Part shown: piece after piece, positions 27,639 through 37,456 of the stretch
Numbering within the stretch: the stretch's first letter is position 1
How the letters are laid out: each line of letters opens with the position of its first letter
Source: Lysinibacillus macroides
Lineage (GTDB): Bacteria; Bacillota; Bacilli; Bacillales_A; Planococcaceae
Length of the DNA: 64,000 nt
Reading direction: 5' to 3'
Assembly (NCBI RefSeq): GCF_001281525.1
Contig: NZ_LGCI01000005.1
Location: 1,252,569 to 1,316,568, forward strand
Program-made: the position numbers and the translations under genes
Notes under the pieces: generated by a model
The model's input: the letters and a program-made list of their open reading frames with translations, nothing else
Database searches by the model: none
Told to the model about the DNA's origin: nothing

Positions 27639-28059
27639 ATTTATACTCCACTTGGTTAATCGAGAAAGTTGCTAGTTCTGTTTCGAAACCTCGATAGATT
27701 AACTTTATATTCCACTTAGTTAATGAAAAACGGGATACCCTGATTGCTCCAGTCAAATACATAGACGCCATTTACATTCCACTTAGTTAATGAAAAACCT
27801 TCGGCAGCAGCCCCTTTACTGCTGTCAGTAGTTATTTACATTCCACTTAGTTAATGAAAAACCGAGTTTTCAATGTCCGCGCGCTGTGTCGGCAGCGTTA
27901 TTTACATTCCACTTAGTTAATGAAAAACTTTTCCCCGAGCCAGCACCTGCCATAATGAGTAACGGATTTACATTCCACTTAGTTAATGAAAAACCTGTTC
28001 TTCCTCTACCGTTGCTGGTGCTGGTGGTACATTTACATTCCACTTAGTTAATGAAAAAC
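27639..28059 (-). CRISPR. type I-B CRISPR array C, 7 repeats, minus strand
   Basis: Read on the minus strand, 29-base repeats GTTTTTCATTAACTAAG... end GGAATGTAAAT. Plus-strand positions of the copies start at 27639, 27703, 27770, 27834, 27900, 27966 and 28031. The two farthest from the leader (27639, 27703) carry mutations. Spacers are 35-38 bases, six in all. The leader lies to the right (28060 on), facing the array. Repeats here have G in GGAATGTAAAT where the right-hand arrays have A. Confidence 0.93.
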
Positions 28060-28260
28060 CCACCTTAATCATAATCAAAAAACCCTTATTTTTCAACGCT
28101 TTAGTGGGTTGGGTATGGCAGTGAATTTTAGTAATTTGCAGCCAATCGGTAGTCTGAAAATTTACCTTTGACATCAATGTGCCGTAAAGCTAGGGATGGC
28201 GCACTTTGAAGCAATTTTGTGTAAAAAATGATTCACTGCAATCTTATTAAAGTATGCCTT
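28060..28260 (-). promoter_or_regulatory. type I-B CRISPR leader of array C
   Basis: The reverse complement closely matches 36875-37062, the leader of the right-hand array. Shared stretches include GATTGCAGTGAATCA, GACTACCGATTGGCTGCAAA, and GTTGAAAAATAAGGGTTTTT just before the first repeat. A leader copy on each side of the I-B operon points outward from the cas genes. Confidence 0.85.
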
Positions 28261-28347
28261 CAAAACCTTTTTTACATCATAGCTTATTTTTGAGGTAGTT
28301 CTAGTACATATTCCTTTAACAGCTTTTTTGAACAGGTGAAAGATAAA

Positions 28348-28447
28348 ATTTACGTTCCACATAGTTAATAGAAAATAAAGATGATTTTCAAACAAATTAA
28401 ATTTCATTAAAACAAACACATTTATATTCCACTTAGTTGCTTAAAAT
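28348..28447 (-). CRISPR. relic I-B repeats upstream of the array C leader
   Basis: Two decayed repeats on the minus strand: 28348-28376 (TTCCACATAGTTAATAG core) and 28419-28447 (TTCCACTTAGTTGC core), about 71 bases apart, with a spacer-like stretch between. They lie between the leader of array C and cas6, so they are left from an older array. Confidence 0.6.
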
Positions 28448-28645
28448 TTCATTATCTCAAGAATGACAATAAAAATACATGAGAATATCATCCTAATAAA
28501 ATTTTAATCCAGTGTAAGTTTTTATTAATTTATTTTTAAGAAAATATAATATTGAATATTTGGAAAAAACAGATTAATATAATAGTAAATTTATCCTTAT
28601 TTCTTTAATATGAGGATAGATTTAGTTTTACAAGGAGGTGAAAAA

Positions 28646-29383
28646 ATGAGGATACAAATTATCGCTGAGACTAAGAAGATTCCAAGACATTATCATTTTA
28701 TCGGTGTAAGCATTGTAAAAGCTGGCTTATCCTTGGCTAATCCAGAGCTAATGGAAAGCATGTATAATTTTGAGGGAAATCAAGCGAATAAAATGATGCG
28801 TCCTTTTACAGGCGCGATTTATTTAAATGGTTATACGCTAGAGCATGAAGAGTTTACGATTCATCAAGATATCCGCATTACGATTTCCTCTTCCGATATA
28901 GCATTTATGCTTACCCTTTATAATGGCTTGCTTGTGCAACAACACATCCAGTACAAGTCATACACATTAAATATTAAAGACGTTAAGTTTCTACCTGAAA
29001 AATTACCAACAAAGTCCCAAGCTTTATTTAGGACTAATAGCACCATTGTTATGAAGGATAAAAATAATCAATATCTCAATATAGATGACCCGAATTATGA
29101 GAAGGAATTAAACTATGCTGCAAATGAATGCTTGAAGTCGATTGTTGGACGAGCATTACATCAACCACTTGTTTTTACACCTGTCGCCATGCAAAAAAAG
29201 GTAGTGCAATTAAAGCATGATAAATTTATCAACTTAAATGCGAAAGGAATTCTTTATCTTAATGGGTTTGAAGGAAGCTTTGTGTTAGGTGGGCATGCTG
29301 AAGATTTAGCTTTGTTAACTCAAGTGGGGCTAGGCTTTAGAAGATCACAAATGCTTGGCTGTATTGAGATGATCAATGAATAG
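28646..29383 (+). CDS. cas6: type I-B Cas6 pre-crRNA endonuclease
   Basis: 245 residues from the ATG at 28646, chosen because AAGGAGGTG lies just upstream; the frame opens earlier at 28610. Double ferredoxin-like protein with the C-terminal glycine-rich loop VGLGFRRSQMLGCIEM, the Cas6 signature GxGxxRxxxxG. A histidine early on (PRHYHFIG, around 12-16) could be catalytic. It cuts repeat RNA to give crRNAs with an 8-base 5' handle. First gene of the I-B operon, 12 bases before cas8b. Confidence 0.92.
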   Translation: MRIQIIAETKKIPRHYHFIGVSIVKAGLSLANPELMESMYNFEGNQANKMMRPFTGAIYLNGYTLEHEEFTIHQDIRITISSSDIAFMLTLYNGLLVQQHIQYKSYTLNIKDVKFLPEKLPTKSQALFRTNSTIVMKDKNNQYLNIDDPNYEKELNYAANECLKSIVGRALHQPLVFTPVAMQKKVVQLKHDKFINLNAKGILYLNGFEGSFVLGGHAEDLALLTQVGLGFRRSQMLGCIEMINE

Positions 29384-29395
29384 GAGGTGAAGTAA

Positions 29396-31093
29396 ATGAT
29401 TGAACTACAATTGGAGGAAACGATTTACAATGCCAGTATACTTGGGATTTGCCGTGTTTTTAAATACGCAAAATTGGATTACAAAGAAGATGGTCAAACC
29501 ATCCGCTTTCCAGAAAGTAACTTAGACAATTTTCATGAGCATTATTTTGCCTACTTAGCGAATGAGTATGAACATGAAACAAACTACTATCGAATGACGA
29601 ATGGTGTTATAAGCGACTTTTTGCAAAAAGCAAAGAAAGATATTGTAGATGCTAAAAATTTAACGCGCTTAAATGACCATATTGATAAAGTAAAGTATTG
29701 GCTATCGTCAAATAGCTATAAAAATGTGTATCCATTTTTATCTGCCATTCCTTTTGATTTTTTAGAAGCAGGGAAGAGTTTGAAAAAGGTGACACAAAAG
29801 AAAAGTGAGACACTTGAGCAAATACAGCCACAAATTGCCGAGGCTGTAGATGCATTATTAGAAATTGTGGAGCATTTAAAGCATGCGGATGCCAAACGCT
29901 ATATTGTACCGCGCGTTCTTTCATATCAAGTCATTCAAAGTTTCTGGTCAAATGTGTCATTTTTAAATAGCACAGCGAGCAAAAAGGATTTATATGAAGA
30001 ATATTTTAACTACTTCATTCAGCCTGCACAGGATTTTTTAGCATCTAAAAAGGATGTTAAAAAATATGAGAAAAACAAGCTAACATGCGCGTGTTGTGAT
30101 AATAAAATGAAAACGGTTTCAAAGGCATTTGATCTTACTTGGGTACAAAATTTAGGTGTTGATGGAGCAAGGAAATCTTCACATTATTGGAACCATCAGC
30201 GCAATCTATTTATTTGCCCAATATGTAATATTGTGTACAGTTGCTTGCCATTAGGGTTTACGTTGAAAAATGGGGTAGGTCTATTTATTAATAATAATCA
30301 ATCGTTTAAGGAGTTATACGCTTATAATAAAATTCAACTGCGAGATGCTCAAGGAGAAGAATATACGCGCGATAAGCTTGAGGCAATGGCGTACTCAAAG
30401 ATTGTTGATGAAATGTACCAACATGCTGAAAACAAGAAAAACGTTGAAATTGACAATATTCAAATTGTTAAGTATGACCGAAATCATGATACAAGACCAT
30501 ATACATTTAATATGCTGTCACGTGAAAAAGCACAACAGCTTTATAACAGTCGCAAAGATTTTCATTATTTAACAGGAAAGTTTACGAAGGAAAATGGGGA
30601 ATATATTAGCTTGTATCAAGAGGTGATTCGCCGTTTTTACAACGGGCAAAGTCTTTATGATTTATTGTATCGTTTATTACGTTTAAAAGTAGAAGAAGAC
30701 TATAAAGATATATTTTCTATCCATAGAATTTTGAAAATTTCGAATTATGGGTTGGAGGAGGAGAAGCGGATGACAGATCAAGAGCTAAGAGGCATTCGTA
30801 TTAGTGGTTATGAGCTGAGAAAATTATATAGAGGACAAGATCCAAAATTAAATGCAATTTCACACCGTTTGTTAAACGCTCTAAAAGTGAAAAATCCAAA
30901 TAAATTTATGGAAACAATTGTACAAGCTTATAACTATAAACGTCATGAAAAATTAGGTATACCACTATTTTTTACGAAAGCATTAAATAATCCAGAAAAA
31001 TTCCAAACGATTGGTTATGCATTTTTAATTGGACTAAATGGGGCGGAATTTGAGCAAAAGGATAAAGCGAAGGAGGAGAAAGAACATGAATAA
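29396..31093 (+). CDS. cas8b: type I-B Cas8b (Cst1-type), large Cascade subunit
   Basis: 565 residues. The middle carries two CxxC pairs forming a zinc-finger-like unit: LTCACCDNKMK near 230 and LFICPICNIVYSC near 280, as in the Cst1 group of Cas8. The long helical C-terminal half (from about 400) may serve as the Cas11-like part. It should bind the crRNA handle and recognise the PAM. GGAGGTGAAGTAA precedes the ATG. It overlaps cas7 by 8 bases. The Cst1 assignment rests on the zinc finger plus neighbouring Cst2 and Cas5t-like genes. Confidence 0.88.
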   Translation: MIELQLEETIYNASILGICRVFKYAKLDYKEDGQTIRFPESNLDNFHEHYFAYLANEYEHETNYYRMTNGVISDFLQKAKKDIVDAKNLTRLNDHIDKVKYWLSSNSYKNVYPFLSAIPFDFLEAGKSLKKVTQKKSETLEQIQPQIAEAVDALLEIVEHLKHADAKRYIVPRVLSYQVIQSFWSNVSFLNSTASKKDLYEEYFNYFIQPAQDFLASKKDVKKYEKNKLTCACCDNKMKTVSKAFDLTWVQNLGVDGARKSSHYWNHQRNLFICPICNIVYSCLPLGFTLKNGVGLFINNNQSFKELYAYNKIQLRDAQGEEYTRDKLEAMAYSKIVDEMYQHAENKKNVEIDNIQIVKYDRNHDTRPYTFNMLSREKAQQLYNSRKDFHYLTGKFTKENGEYISLYQEVIRRFYNGQSLYDLLYRLLRLKVEEDYKDIFSIHRILKISNYGLEEEKRMTDQELRGIRISGYELRKLYRGQDPKLNAISHRLLNALKVKNPNKFMETIVQAYNYKRHEKLGIPLFFTKALNNPEKFQTIGYAFLIGLNGAEFEQKDKAKEEKEHE

Positions 31094-31964
31094 AAAGGGA
31101 CTAACAATTAGCATTATATTCGAAGCGGAAAGTGCGAACTATGGTGAAGGCGTAGGGAATGTGGCTTCGTTGAAAAAGATTTCACGCGGAGATCATGAAG
31201 TTTACACGTACATTTCTCGACAAGCATTGCGCTATAACATTGTTGATCAAATGGGTGTGAATAATACGCCATTAGGAGTGGATGGCTCTGTTATCCAATT
31301 TCACCCAGAGACAACTATTGCAGACTATCCAGAAATTGATTTGTTCGGCTATATGAAAACAGTAAAGCCAACAAAAACCCGTGCTGCGGTTGCTCGTTTA
31401 TCCAATGCAGTTGCGCTTGAAAGTTATAATACAGATTTAGAGTTTTTAACAAATAAAGGATTATTTGACCGCCATCAAAGTGCCGCTACAGGGGGAGAAT
31501 TAAGAGGAGGCAATATTGCACAAAGTGAAATCCATAAATCCTTTTATGCGTATACATTGACGATTGATTTAGATAAAGTCGGCATTGATGCAAATGATCA
31601 AATCGAGATTCCGTTAGAAGAGCGGGCAAATCGTGTAATTTCATTGCTTCGTACATTGAAGTTTTTATATCGAGATATTAAAGGACGACGTGAAAATTTA
31701 GCACCAATTTTGGCAATCGGTGGTGTCTATGATTTGAAAAACCCATTTTTCGAAAACCGCTTAAAACTTCAAAATAATAGGCTTGCGGTATCGACGGTTG
31801 AAGGTATTTTGGCATTGGATATCCATATTCAAGAAAATACTCATGTTGGTTTAGTGAAAGGCTTATTAGCGAATGACGATGAAATTGAGCAACATTTACA
31901 GGCAAGGCCAATGGCAGATTTCTTTGTACAGCTGGAGCAAGCTGTTACAGACTATTATAAATAA
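31086..31964 (+). CDS. cas7: type I-B Cas7 (Cst2/DevR), Cascade backbone
   Basis: 292 residues from the ATG at 31086, which has GAAGGAGGAG upstream; the frame opens at 31038 inside cas8b. The start KGLTISIIFEAESANYGEGVG, followed by YTYISRQALRYNI, is typical of the DevR/Cst2 group. Further on, KSFYAYTLTIDLDKVG and RTLKFLYRDIKGRRENLAPI fit the RRM-like fold. It multimerises along the crRNA. Confidence 0.94.
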   Translation: MNKKGLTISIIFEAESANYGEGVGNVASLKKISRGDHEVYTYISRQALRYNIVDQMGVNNTPLGVDGSVIQFHPETTIADYPEIDLFGYMKTVKPTKTRAAVARLSNAVALESYNTDLEFLTNKGLFDRHQSAATGGELRGGNIAQSEIHKSFYAYTLTIDLDKVGIDANDQIEIPLEERANRVISLLRTLKFLYRDIKGRRENLAPILAIGGVYDLKNPFFENRLKLQNNRLAVSTVEGILALDIHIQENTHVGLVKGLLANDDEIEQHLQARPMADFFVQLEQAVTDYYK

Positions 31965-31976
31965 GCAGGTGAGTAA

Positions 31977-32714
<738 letters not shown>

Positions 32715-32761
32715 GGATGGGGGCATGCTCTCCATTCTTTTTTCACAAAGGGGATAGCTAT

Positions 32762-35017
32762 ATGTTTAAAAAGCTATTAGCAAAATCAGCTAAAAAAGAT
32801 AAGCCAGCACAAACAATTGCTGAGCACACAAATGAACTGATTAAACAGTGGGATTTATTTGGTAAAATATATCCAAGTGCATTGTCAGATAAAGATTGGA
32901 AAATTTTATTGCTTGCAGTAAAGTATCATGATGTAGGGAAAGCAAACACCAAGTTTCAAAATAAAGTGCATGATATAGAAGAAAGAATTAAAGACTTGTT
33001 TCCTGAATTCGCTGAAATTCCCCATGGTTATGTAAGTTGTGCATTTATACCAATTGATGATTTATTGGAACAATATAGCGAGGAAGAAGTTACTATATTG
33101 ATTTTAGCTGTATATTATCATCATGAACGCGAGGAGCAAAATTTTGATGACAGCAATGAGGATATTGAAAAGGAGTTAGGGCAATATGTTCCGATGTTAG
33201 TTGAGGATTTCGGCACATTTGATACAACGAAAGATCTTGCTATTCGTGAAGAACCCATATTTGATTATGAGGAATTCACTGAACGCAAGTATCTCCGAAA
33301 TCGTAATCATCTTAATCATTTCGTACGAATCAAAGGATTATTAAACAAACTAGACTACGCAGCAAGCGGGAATTATGAAGTCGAGGTTCCGCCTGAGAAG
33401 TTGCCACAAAAGATGGAGAAATATTTTCGCGAAAAAGGTCACGATAAGAATGAATTGCAAGAGCATTTGTATCATCGCCAACAAGCTAATCATGTAGTCA
33501 TTGCTTCAACAGGCATTGGGAAAACAGAAGCAGCTCTATGGTGGCTAGGTAATGATAAAGGCATTTTCACATTGCCGTTGAAAGTGTCTATTAATGCGAT
33601 TTATGATAGATTAATTGCAGAAATTGGCTGTAATAGGAAGACTACAGGCTTATTGCATAGTGATATGCATGCTGAGTATGTGAAGCGTGCAGATGACCAA
33701 GACCTTGATTTAGTTACGGTCACACATGCAAAAAATCTATCAATGCCATTAACAGTGACAACCATCGACCAAATTATTGATTTTGTTGGGCTGTATCCAG
33801 GCTTTGAAATGAAGCTCGCTACATTGTCTTACAGCAAAATCATTATTGATGAAATTCAAATGTATAGCCCGCGATTAGCCGCCTTTATTGTACTAGGGTT
33901 GAAATATATTACGGATATGGGTGGGAAATTTTTAATTATGACGGCGACATTACCGCCACTTTTCGTAGAAGCATTAAAGCGGTTAGACGTTCCATTTGAA
34001 AAACCAGGCAAACCATTTTTAAAACGAAATTCAGATAATCAGCCAATTAAGCGTCACGTTATGCAAATCGTTGAAAAAGATTTAACAAAAGAAGAAATTT
34101 TAAAGCATGCCCTGAATCGAAAAGTATTAATTATTGTGAATACGGTGACGAAAGCGCAACAGTTATATCAGGCGTTTCAAGCTACTGAGATAGCCGTTTC
34201 CTTATTACATGGACGTTTTATAAGCCAGCATCGAAAAGAAAAGGAAGATGCTATTCTAAAATTAGGAAAAAGAATTTGTACATGTACAGGAATATGGATT
34301 ACAACACAGTTAGTAGAGGCGAGCGTTAATATTGATTTTGATGTTTTGTTTACTGAGCTTTCAGATGCATCAGGCTTATTTCAACGTATGGGGCGTGTGT
34401 ATCGTGAACGAGATTATTTGGAAAACATCCCGAATATTTATGTTTTTACAGGGGAGCCACTACCATCAGGCATTGCAAATACTAGAAGATCTATTGTGGA
34501 TTATACGATTTATGAGAAGTCAAAAGAAGTATTATTACAATACAACAATCAATTAATTGATGAACAAACTAAAATGGATATCGTGGAGCAAGTGTATAGT
34601 AGAGAGGCGCTAGGCGAAGTGTGCGACTATATGAAAACATTTGATGAAACATTAGCTTGGTATAAGGATCTATTACCTTATCAAGAGGAAGAAAAGCCTA
34701 CACTACGAGATATACAAAATCAATTAGTGATACCATATGTAATTTATAATCAAAATAGAACAAAAATAGATGATATAAATGAACAAATTTCAGAGAAATT
34801 GCCATTAGATCAGCGTATTAAATTGTTAATTGAGCTACAAAAATTCACCGTGCCAATTGCAACTTGGGCATATGACAATGCAAGAAAACGAAAAAATGGA
34901 GAGATTTCCTCAACAATTAGAGTCGACCGCTTTACAGAATATCCTATTATTACTTATCAGTACACGGAAGACCAAGGATTAATCTTTGAAAATGATTACG
35001 ATGCATTATTCCAATAA
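32762..35017 (+). CDS. cas3: type I-B Cas3 nuclease-helicase
   Basis: 751 residues from the ATG at 32762, preceded by AAAGGGGAT; the frame opens at 32717 but without a site. HD domain: H22 (AEHTNELIKQW), H56-D57 (KYHDVGKANTKF) and a YYHHERE block. Helicase: Walker A ASTGIGKTEAA near 252, DEIQ (IIIDEIQMYSP) near 362, MTATLPP after it, and motif VI GLFQRMGRVYRERD near 540. Only distantly like the I-C Cas3 at 8680. ATP-driven target degradation after I-B Cascade binding. All motifs intact. Confidence 0.95.
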   Translation: MFKKLLAKSAKKDKPAQTIAEHTNELIKQWDLFGKIYPSALSDKDWKILLLAVKYHDVGKANTKFQNKVHDIEERIKDLFPEFAEIPHGYVSCAFIPIDDLLEQYSEEEVTILILAVYYHHEREEQNFDDSNEDIEKELGQYVPMLVEDFGTFDTTKDLAIREEPIFDYEEFTERKYLRNRNHLNHFVRIKGLLNKLDYAASGNYEVEVPPEKLPQKMEKYFREKGHDKNELQEHLYHRQQANHVVIASTGIGKTEAALWWLGNDKGIFTLPLKVSINAIYDRLIAEIGCNRKTTGLLHSDMHAEYVKRADDQDLDLVTVTHAKNLSMPLTVTTIDQIIDFVGLYPGFEMKLATLSYSKIIIDEIQMYSPRLAAFIVLGLKYITDMGGKFLIMTATLPPLFVEALKRLDVPFEKPGKPFLKRNSDNQPIKRHVMQIVEKDLTKEEILKHALNRKVLIIVNTVTKAQQLYQAFQATEIAVSLLHGRFISQHRKEKEDAILKLGKRICTCTGIWITTQLVEASVNIDFDVLFTELSDASGLFQRMGRVYRERDYLENIPNIYVFTGEPLPSGIANTRRSIVDYTIYEKSKEVLLQYNNQLIDEQTKMDIVEQVYSREALGEVCDYMKTFDETLAWYKDLLPYQEEEKPTLRDIQNQLVIPYVIYNQNRTKIDDINEQISEKLPLDQRIKLLIELQKFTVPIATWAYDNARKRKNGEISSTIRVDRFTEYPIITYQYTEDQGLIFENDYDALFQ

Positions 35018-35037
35018 TCCTGAGGGAGTGAAAGTAT

Positions 35038-35550
35038 ATGCAATGGGATGATTTACAGGCAACAGGCTTGCAGGTCCAATATTTCAAAGTATGCGAGCGT
35101 AAATTATGGCTACATTCACATCAACTTGGTTTTGAGGATGAAGATGATCGTGTACAACAGGGGAAAGTGCTACATGATACATCCTACCAACGTCAAAAAT
35201 CGAAAGAAGTGTTAATCGACAATTTAATTCGTATTGATATGATGGATAAGAAATATGTTGGAGAAGTGAAATCGAGTAGTAAAATGGTGGAGGCTGATAA
35301 AGCACAGCTTTTATATTATTTATTTGTGCTGGAACAAATGGGTATTAATCGAAAGGGAAAAATTCATTATCCAAAAGAGAAACGTGTAGATGAGATTGAA
35401 TTAACGAATGAGGATCGAAAGAAAATTCCACAATGGTTAGCTCAAATTCAACAAATTATTCAGCTAGACAAGCCACCAAAGAAGAAAAAATTCAGGTATT
35501 GTACTAAATGTGCTTATTATTCTTTCTGTTGGGTAGGTGAAGAAGAATGA
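35038..35550 (+). CDS. cas4: type I-B Cas4 nuclease
   Basis: 170 residues, shorter than the I-C Cas4. Iron-sulfur cysteines: C19 (QYFKVCERKLW) and three near the end (RYCTKCAYYSFCW). RecB-like core: IDMMDKKYVGEVKSS and the ADKAQLLYYLFVLEQ block. It processes prespacers for this operon's Cas1-Cas2. GAGGGAGTG precedes the ATG; the stop overlaps the cas1 start by 4 bases (ATGA). Confidence 0.94.
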   Translation: MQWDDLQATGLQVQYFKVCERKLWLHSHQLGFEDEDDRVQQGKVLHDTSYQRQKSKEVLIDNLIRIDMMDKKYVGEVKSSSKMVEADKAQLLYYLFVLEQMGINRKGKIHYPKEKRVDEIELTNEDRKKIPQWLAQIQQIIQLDKPPKKKKFRYCTKCAYYSFCWVGEEE

Positions 35551-36557
35551 AAAATGTTTATTTATTTAATAATGGAAGAATTCAGAGAAAAGATTCTACG
35601 ATTTCTTTAGTGCTTGAGGATGGTACGAAAAAAGCATTGCCAATCGAAAATACAGAAAACCTTCATGTATTTGCAGAAATGGACTTTAATACGTCTTTTT
35701 TCAACTTAATGAATCAAAAAGATGTGATGCTACATTTTTATAATTATTATGGCTACTATTCAGGTAGTTACATACCTAGACGAAAAAAAGTAGCAGGCTT
35801 TGTTGATGTTCAACAGGCAGCGCATGTGCTAGATATTAATAAGAGATTATATATTGCCCAACAATTTGTCTATAGTGCTATTCATCATATGTTGCGCAAT
35901 GTTCGTCGCTACAAGGATGAAGTAGCACCATTCATCCATGAAATCGAGCAGCTAAAGAAACAAGTAGCGGATGCTTCAGATATACAAACCCTCATGGGCA
36001 TTGAAGGGAAAATTCGCTTTACTTACTATCAATGCTTTAATGCTATCATTAAAAATCCAGATTTCCAATTCACTAAAAGAGAAAAACGCCCACCCACAAA
36101 TCCTATCAATGCGCTTATTTCGTTTGGCAATAGTTTAATGTATACAGCCGTATTATCTGAAATGTACAAAACGCAATTAAATCCTACTATCAGCTATTTG
36201 CATGAGCCTGGCTCACGAAGATATTCCTTATCACTAGATTTAGCAGAAATTTTTAAACCATTACTAATGGATAATTTGATTTTTATGTTAATTAATAAAA
36301 AAATGATTCGTGCAGAACATTTCGAATATGTTGAAGAGCATATTTGTCTGTTAAATGAAATGGGGCGTAAAATTTTTATCGCCGAATTTGAAAAGCGTAT
36401 GAGCACAACAGTTAAACATCGAAAATTAAACCGGCAAACTTCATATCGTTTTTTAATTCGGTTAGAATGTTATAAGCTCATTAAGCATCTAATTGGCGAT
36501 GAAGATTATAAAGCATTGAAGGCGTGGTGGTGGTATGTACGTGCTAGTTGCTTATGA
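35547..36557 (+). CDS. cas1: type I-B Cas1 integrase
   Basis: 336 residues with the metal-binding site Glu near 153 (GIEGKIRF), His near 219 (YLHEPGSRR) and Asp near 233 (SLDLAEIFKP). The family block KREKRPPTNPINALISFGN is present. It belongs to the I-B group and is clearly different from the I-C Cas1. The 3' end overlaps cas2 by 23 bases. Confidence 0.96.
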   Translation: MKNVYLFNNGRIQRKDSTISLVLEDGTKKALPIENTENLHVFAEMDFNTSFFNLMNQKDVMLHFYNYYGYYSGSYIPRRKKVAGFVDVQQAAHVLDINKRLYIAQQFVYSAIHHMLRNVRRYKDEVAPFIHEIEQLKKQVADASDIQTLMGIEGKIRFTYYQCFNAIIKNPDFQFTKREKRPPTNPINALISFGNSLMYTAVLSEMYKTQLNPTISYLHEPGSRRYSLSLDLAEIFKPLLMDNLIFMLINKKMIRAEHFEYVEEHICLLNEMGRKIFIAEFEKRMSTTVKHRKLNRQTSYRFLIRLECYKLIKHLIGDEDYKALKAWWWYVRASCL

Positions 36558-36798
36558 TGTGGATATAAAACGTGTAGGGAAGGTTCATAAAGTGTTGAAA
36601 AAATATTTAACGTGGACACAAAATTCCTTATTTGAAGGAGAAATTACAGAAGGGCTTTTAAAGCAATGCTTAGCCGAGCTCGCCACAAAAGCCAATCCCC
36701 ATGTTGATTCTATTTATGTCTATCGAATTGCTAATCCAAAAAACATGAAAAAAACGGTCTACGGTGTAGAAAAAGATTTTGAAAGTATGTTTTTATAG
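36535..36798 (+). CDS. cas2: type I-B Cas2
   Basis: 87 residues beginning MYVLVAYDVDIKRVGKVHKV with Asp8, then TWTQNSLFEGEIT and SIYVYRIANP. Partner of the Cas1 just upstream. The ATG lies inside the end of cas1, so translation is coupled. Last gene of the operon; a hairpin terminator follows. Confidence 0.96.
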   Translation: MYVLVAYDVDIKRVGKVHKVLKKYLTWTQNSLFEGEITEGLLKQCLAELATKANPHVDSIYVYRIANPKNMKKTVYGVEKDFESMFL

Positions 36799-36810
36799 AG
36801 GTTAAATAAG

Positions 36811-36874
36811 AAAAAGAGAATCTATAGGAGTTAATCAACTCTTGCCAAAATGGAATCTAATAGATTCTCTTTTA
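36811..36874 (+). terminator. long hairpin after the I-B cas operon
   Basis: Arms AAAAGAGAATCTAT (36812-36825) and ATAGATTCTCTTTT (36860-36873) with a 34-base loop. The T-run is short, so termination is probable but not certain. Confidence 0.65.
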
Positions 36875-37062
36875 TAAGATTGCAGTGAATCACTTTTTAA
36901 CACAAAATCACTTCAAAGCACACCACATCTGACTTTACGGCATGTTTGGGTCAATGGCCAATCTTTAGACTACCGATTGGCTGCAAATTACTCAAATCTG
37001 CTGCTACCACTAACCTATCAAACCGTTGAAAAATAAGGGTTTTTTGATTATGATTAAGGTGG
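36875..37062 (+). promoter_or_regulatory. type I-B CRISPR leader of array D
   Basis: Homologous to the array C leader in inverse orientation: GATTGCAGTGAATCAC, GACTACCGATTGGCTGCAAA, and GTTGAAAAATAAGGGTTTTT followed by GATTATGATTAAGGTGG up to the first repeat. Confidence 0.87.
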
Positions 37063-37353
37063 GTTTTTCATTAACTAAGTGGAATATAAATCTACTTGAT
37101 TAGCGAGCACTAAGAGTAATGCGATTAACGTTTTTCATTAACTAAGTGGAATATAAATCGCTTTATCAATCAGCTTTTTGTCTACTGCTTGTTGTTTTTC
37201 ATTAACTAAGTGGAATATAAATTAGCTTTTACACGCATTTTTAAGCTAGTTGCTGTAGGTTTTTCATTAACTAAGTGGAATATAAATTTAATAATGACAT
37301 TCGTGGATGCCTCGTCATTTTTACGTTTTTCATTAACTAAGTGGAATATAAAT
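37063..37353 (+). CRISPR. type I-B CRISPR array D, leader-proximal part, 5 repeats
   Basis: 29-base repeats GTTTTTCATTAACTAAG... ending GGAATATAAAT start at 37063, 37130, 37194, 37259 and 37325. Four ordinary spacers of 35-38 bases lie between them. The fifth repeat is canonical, not decayed, and is followed not by a spacer but by 3.6 kb of foreign DNA. The array resumes at 40958, so this is the leader end of one interrupted array. Confidence 0.95.
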
Positions 37354-37430
37354 TTATAGATACGTTTACAAAAGTAGACGATGCGGCTAAAGCAGGCTTT
37401 ATGGCTGACATCCAATACTTACAAAAATAA
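37354..37430 (+). pseudogene. 3' end of an unidentified gene, cut at the CRISPR repeat
   Basis: An open frame running out of the repeat encodes TFTKVDDAAKAGFMADIQYL and ends with TAA at 37430. There is no start, so the rest of the gene lies in the donor molecule. Family not recognised. Confidence 0.5.
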
Positions 37431-37456
37431 GAACATAGAATCGGAGGATTTCAATT

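Noticed and set aside
28174-28419. 81-residue minus-strand frame between array C leader and cas6
   Set aside because: Runs through leader and relic repeats with no ribosome site.
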